Shown: positions 61,223-64,000 of the stretch, piece after piece | Layout of the letters: the number at the start of each line of letters is the position of its first letter | Numbering within the stretch: the stretch's first letter is position 1 | Source: Schlegelella_A sp036263655 | Lineage (GTDB): Bacteria > Pseudomonadota > Gammaproteobacteria > Burkholderiales > Burkholderiaceae_C | Reading direction: 5' to 3' | DNA length: 64,000 bases | Assembly: GCA_036263655.1 (NCBI GenBank) | Contig: DATAGP010000039.1 | Coordinates: 1 to 64,000 of the forward strand | Notes under the pieces: generated by a model | Told to the model about the DNA's origin: nothing | The model's database searches: none | What the model saw: the letters and a program-made list of their open reading frames with translations, nothing else | Translations under genes and position numbers: made by a program

Positions 61223-64000
61223 ATGGACATCTCCCGCTTCTTCATCGACCGGCCGCGCTTCGCCGTCGTCCTCTCGATCTTCATCTTCCTGGTCGGCCTG
61301 CTCGCGATCTTCCGGTTGCCGGTCTCCGAATACCCGGAGGTCGCACCGCCGCAGATCGTCGTGCGCGCGCAGTTCCCGGGCGCCAACCCGCGCGTCATCT
61401 CCGAGACGGTGGCGACGCCGCTCGAGGAGCAGATCAACGGCGTCGAGAACCTCCTCTACTACGGCTCGCAGGCGTCGGCCGACGGCAGCCTGACGCTCAC
61501 CGTCACCTTCAAGATCGGCACCAACGCCGAAGTGGCGGAGACGGCGGTGCAGAACCGCGTCAACCGGGCCCTGCCACGGCTGCCGGAGATCGTCCGCCAG
61601 ATCGGCGTGACGACCGAGAAGTCGAGCCCCAACCTGACGATGGTGGTCCACCTCGTCAGCACCGACAACAGCCGCGACGCGCTCTACCTGCGCAACTACG
61701 GCCAGCTCAACGTCCGCGACGAGCTGCTGCGCATTCCCGGCATGGGCTCGGTGCTGCTGTTCGGCGCCGGCGACTACGCGATGCGGATCTGGCTCGATCC
61801 GGGCAAGCTCGCGGCCCGCAGCATCACGAGCGGCGAGGTCGTCGCCGCCATCCGCGAGCAGAACGCCCAGGTCGCCGCCGGCACCGTGGGCGCAGCGCCC
61901 GCGCCGAAGGGCACTGAGTTCGAGCTCGCGGTCAACACCCAGGGGCGGCTGAAGACCGAGGAGGAGTTCGCCGACATCATCGTCCGCGCCGAGCCGGCGA
62001 CGGGCGGGCTGGTGCGCATCCGCGACCTCGGCCGCGTCGAGCTGTCGTCGGGCTCGTACTCGCTGCGCAGCCTGCTCAACAACAAGGAAGCGGCAGCGAT
62101 CGCCATCTTCCAGGCGCCGGGCTCGAACGCGCTGGCGCTGTCGAACGACGTGCGGGCAGCGATGGAGCGGCTGAAGCCCTCGTTTCCGCCGGGCGTCGCC
62201 TACGACATCGTCTACGACCCGACGCGGTTCGTGCAGACCTCGATCGAGAAGGTGGTCGAGACGCTCTTCGAGGCGACGCTGCTGGTGGTGCTCGTCGTCA
62301 TCGTCTTCCTGCAGACGTGGCGCGCCTCGATCATCCCGCTGCTGGCGGTGCCGGTCTCGATCGTCGGCACCTTCGCGGTCCTCCTCCTGCTCGGCTACTC
62401 GATCAACACGCTGACGCTGTTCGGGCTCGTGCTGGCGATCGGCATCGTCGTCGACGACGCCATCGTCGTCGTCGAGAACGCCGAGCGCAACATCGAGGCC
62501 GGCCTCAGCGCCCACGACGCGACCGTCAAGGCCATGCAGGAAGTGAGCGGGCCCATCGTCGCCATCGCGCTCGTCCTCTGCGCGGTGTTCATCCCGCTGG
62601 CCTTCGTGCCCGGCCTCACCGGCCAGTTCTACAAGCAGTTCGCCGTCACCATCGCCATCAGCACGGTCATCTCGGCGTTCAACTCGCTGACCCTGTCGCC
62701 TGCCCTCAGCGCCTACCTGCTGCGTCCGCACGACGCGCCCAAGGACTGGCTGACGCGCGGCATGGACCGCGTCTTCGGCGGCTTCTTCCGCTGGTTCAAC
62801 GGCTGGTTCGGGCGCCGGAGCGAGAGCTACGGCCGCGGCGTCACCCACATCGTCAAGCGCCGCGGCATCGCGCTGGCGGTCTACGCCGGCCTGCTCGCGC
62901 TCACCGGCTTGTTGTTCACGAGCATTCCCTCCGGCTTCGTCCCCGCTCCCGACAAGCAGTACCTGATCGGCATCGCCCAGCTGCCGGCGGGCGCCTCGCT
63001 CGACCGCACCGACGCCGTGATTCGCGAGATGAGCGACATCGCGTTGAAGGTGCCCGGCATCGTCGACTCGGTCGCCTTCCCGGGCCTCTCGATCGCCGGC
63101 TTCGCGGCGGCGCCGAACGAGGGCATCGTCTTCTTCGGCCTGGCGCCGTTCGACGAGCGGACCTCGCCGCAGCTGAGCAAGAACGCGATCCTCGGCCAGG
63201 TCAACGGCGCGATCCAGAAGATCCAGGGCGCGCGCATGTTCGTCGTGCCGCCGCCGGCGGTCGACGGCGTCGGCACCGCCGGCGGCTTCAAGCTGCAGGT
63301 GCAGGACCGCGGCGGCCTCGGCGAGCAGGCGCTGTTCGGCAGCGTCTGGGGCGTGCTCGGGCAGGTCTACGGCAATCCGAAGTCGAGCATCGGCACGCCG
63401 TTCTCGACCTACGACATCAACGTGCCGCAGCTCTACGCCAACGTCGACCGGGTCCGCGCCAAGCAGATGGGCATGAACCTCGGCGACATCTACGACACGA
63501 TGCAGGTCAACCTCGGCTCGCTGTACGTCAACGACTTCACCCGCTTCGGCAAGACCTACCAGGTCATCGTCCAGGCCGACGCGCCGTACCGCGCCGACGC
63601 CGAGGCGATCAAGTCGCTGAAGACGCGCAACGGCGCCGGCGAGATGGTGCCGCTCGGCGCCCTGATGACGGTCGAGCCGACCTTCGGGCCGACGCGGGTG
63701 ACGCGCTACAACGGCTATCCGTCGGCGGATATCAACGGCGCCGCGGCGCCCGCCTTCTCGTCGGGCCAGTCCGAGGCCGAGATCGAGACGCTGCTGAAGC
63801 GCACGCTGCCGCGCGGCATGAGCTACGAGTGGACCGAGCTCAGCTACCAGGACCGGCTCACGCGCGACATCGCGCTGCCCGGCACGACGCTGAAGCTGCC
63901 GATCCTCGCCGGGGTGATGCTGATCGCCGTGCTGCTCGTGCTGCTGGTGCTGACGGCGCAGTACGAGAGCTTCTCGCTGCCGCTGGCGATCGTCATGATC
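61223..64000 (+). CDS. RND multidrug efflux pump (HAE-1 type), 3' end outside window
   Basis: The first 926 codons of an AcrB/MexB-like inner-membrane pump; family members are about 1040-1050 aa, so roughly 120 residues lie beyond the window. It begins MDISRFFIDRPRFAVVLSIF and has VSEYPEVAPPQIVVRAQFPG. The proton-relay Asp pair is at residues 411-412 in IGIVVDDAIVVVEN. FVPGLTGQFYKQFAVTIAIS and the DAVIREMSDIALKVPGI porter region also fit HAE-1. It is 16 bp after the adaptor lipoprotein. It would use proton import to export hydrophobic compounds. The operon may be independent of the ECF42 regulon, since the gap before the adaptor is about 180 bp. Confidence 0.93.
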   Translation, partial: MDISRFFIDRPRFAVVLSIFIFLVGLLAIFRLPVSEYPEVAPPQIVVRAQFPGANPRVISETVATPLEEQINGVENLLYYGSQASADGSLTLTVTFKIGTNAEVAETAVQNRVNRALPRLPEIVRQIGVTTEKSSPNLTMVVHLVSTDNSRDALYLRNYGQLNVRDELLRIPGMGSVLLFGAGDYAMRIWLDPGKLAARSITSGEVVAAIREQNAQVAAGTVGAAPAPKGTEFELAVNTQGRLKTEEEFADIIVRAEPATGGLVRIRDLGRVELSSGSYSLRSLLNNKEAAAIAIFQAPGSNALALSNDVRAAMERLKPSFPPGVAYDIVYDPTRFVQTSIEKVVETLFEATLLVVLVVIVFLQTWRASIIPLLAVPVSIVGTFAVLLLLGYSINTLTLFGLVLAIGIVVDDAIVVVENAERNIEAGLSAHDATVKAMQEVSGPIVAIALVLCAVFIPLAFVPGLTGQFYKQFAVTIAISTVISAFNSLTLSPALSAYLLRPHDAPKDWLTRGMDRVFGGFFRWFNGWFGRRSESYGRGVTHIVKRRGIALAVYAGLLALTGLLFTSIPSGFVPAPDKQYLIGIAQLPAGASLDRTDAVIREMSDIALKVPGIVDSVAFPGLSIAGFAAAPNEGIVFFGLAPFDERTSPQLSKNAILGQVNGAIQKIQGARMFVVPPPAVDGVGTAGGFKLQVQDRGGLGEQALFGSVWGVLGQVYGNPKSSIGTPFSTYDINVPQLYANVDRVRAKQMGMNLGDIYDTMQVNLGSLYVNDFTRFGKTYQVIVQADAPYRADAEAIKSLKTRNGAGEMVPLGALMTVEPTFGPTRVTRYNGYPSADINGAAAPAFSSGQSEAEIETLLKRTLPRGMSYEWTELSYQDRLTRDIALPGTTLKLPILAGVMLIAVLLVLLVLTAQYESFSLPLAIVMI

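Overview
The window is a 64 kb stretch of very GC-rich chromosomal DNA, densely coded on both strands with short gaps and many ATGA/GTGA stop-start overlaps. The gene families point to a Burkholderiales betaproteobacterium, perhaps the Rubrivivax/Leptothrix side. They include orphan PF04392 ABC binding proteins, a TRAP solute-binding protein, a DUF4148 secreted protein, a PEP-CTERM protein, LysR regulators and a PaoABC-type periplasmic aldehyde oxidoreductase. This placement is inferred from family content only. I see no rRNA, tRNA, CRISPR array, phage or insertion sequence. The region reads as catabolic and environmental-response chromosome, not a mobile island.

Layout: (1) 231-9981: two tandem orphan ABC binding proteins, a LysR regulator with a 27-bp dyad in the divergent intergenic region, and a forward operon (unknown protein, aldehyde dehydrogenase, TPP enzyme, class III CoA-transferase, CitE-like lyase, STN-like secreted protein) that looks like an undescribed acid-degradation pathway. 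(2) 10199-16473: a PQQ dehydrogenase fused to a cupredoxin-like domain, a 2OG-Fe(II) oxygenase, then leftward cohesin-domain, Tat-exported TIM-barrel and PEP-CTERM proteins. (3) 16575-21059: a quinate/shikimate-to-protocatechuate module (TRAP binding protein, shikimate dehydrogenase, frameshifted dehydroshikimate dehydratase/HPPD-like fusion). (4) 21258-26507: lipoprotein hydrolase, MerR regulator, copper-type P-ATPase and a translationally coupled SerA. (5) 26540-31184: polyol cluster with HAD phosphatase, two long-chain polyol dehydrogenases and a DUF707 protein.

(6) 31217-41775: membrane proteins, an EEP-family phosphatase, a BatA-like VWA protein, acetolactate synthase with succinate-semialdehyde dehydrogenase, a Big2/glycosidase-like lipoprotein, and two members of an uncharacterised 72-76 aa protein family. 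(7) 41900-47695: an MFS transporter, cyclophilin-like lipoprotein and PaoABC-type aldehyde oxidoreductase operon (large subunit frameshifted), with a divergent LysR. (8) 48791-56850: a phospholipase D lipoprotein, a cupin/carboxymuconolactone decarboxylase pair, a DUF4148 protein, a sugar kinase-SDR-cupin operon and a large secreted alpha/beta hydrolase. (9) 57216-59805: an ECF42-type sigma factor followed by PhnB-like, AHSA1 and DGPF (YciI) genes behind a TGTCGA-N17-CGAC promoter. (10) 59983-64000: an RND efflux adaptor and inner-membrane pump, cut by the window end.

The most interesting points are the self-contained ECF42 regulon with a visible cognate promoter, the uncharacterised TPP/CoA-transferase/lyase operon with its LysR dyad, the small two-member protein family, and the PQQ-cupredoxin fusion. 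Two single-base frameshifts, in the dehydroshikimate dehydratase and the molybdenum subunit, need read-level verification.
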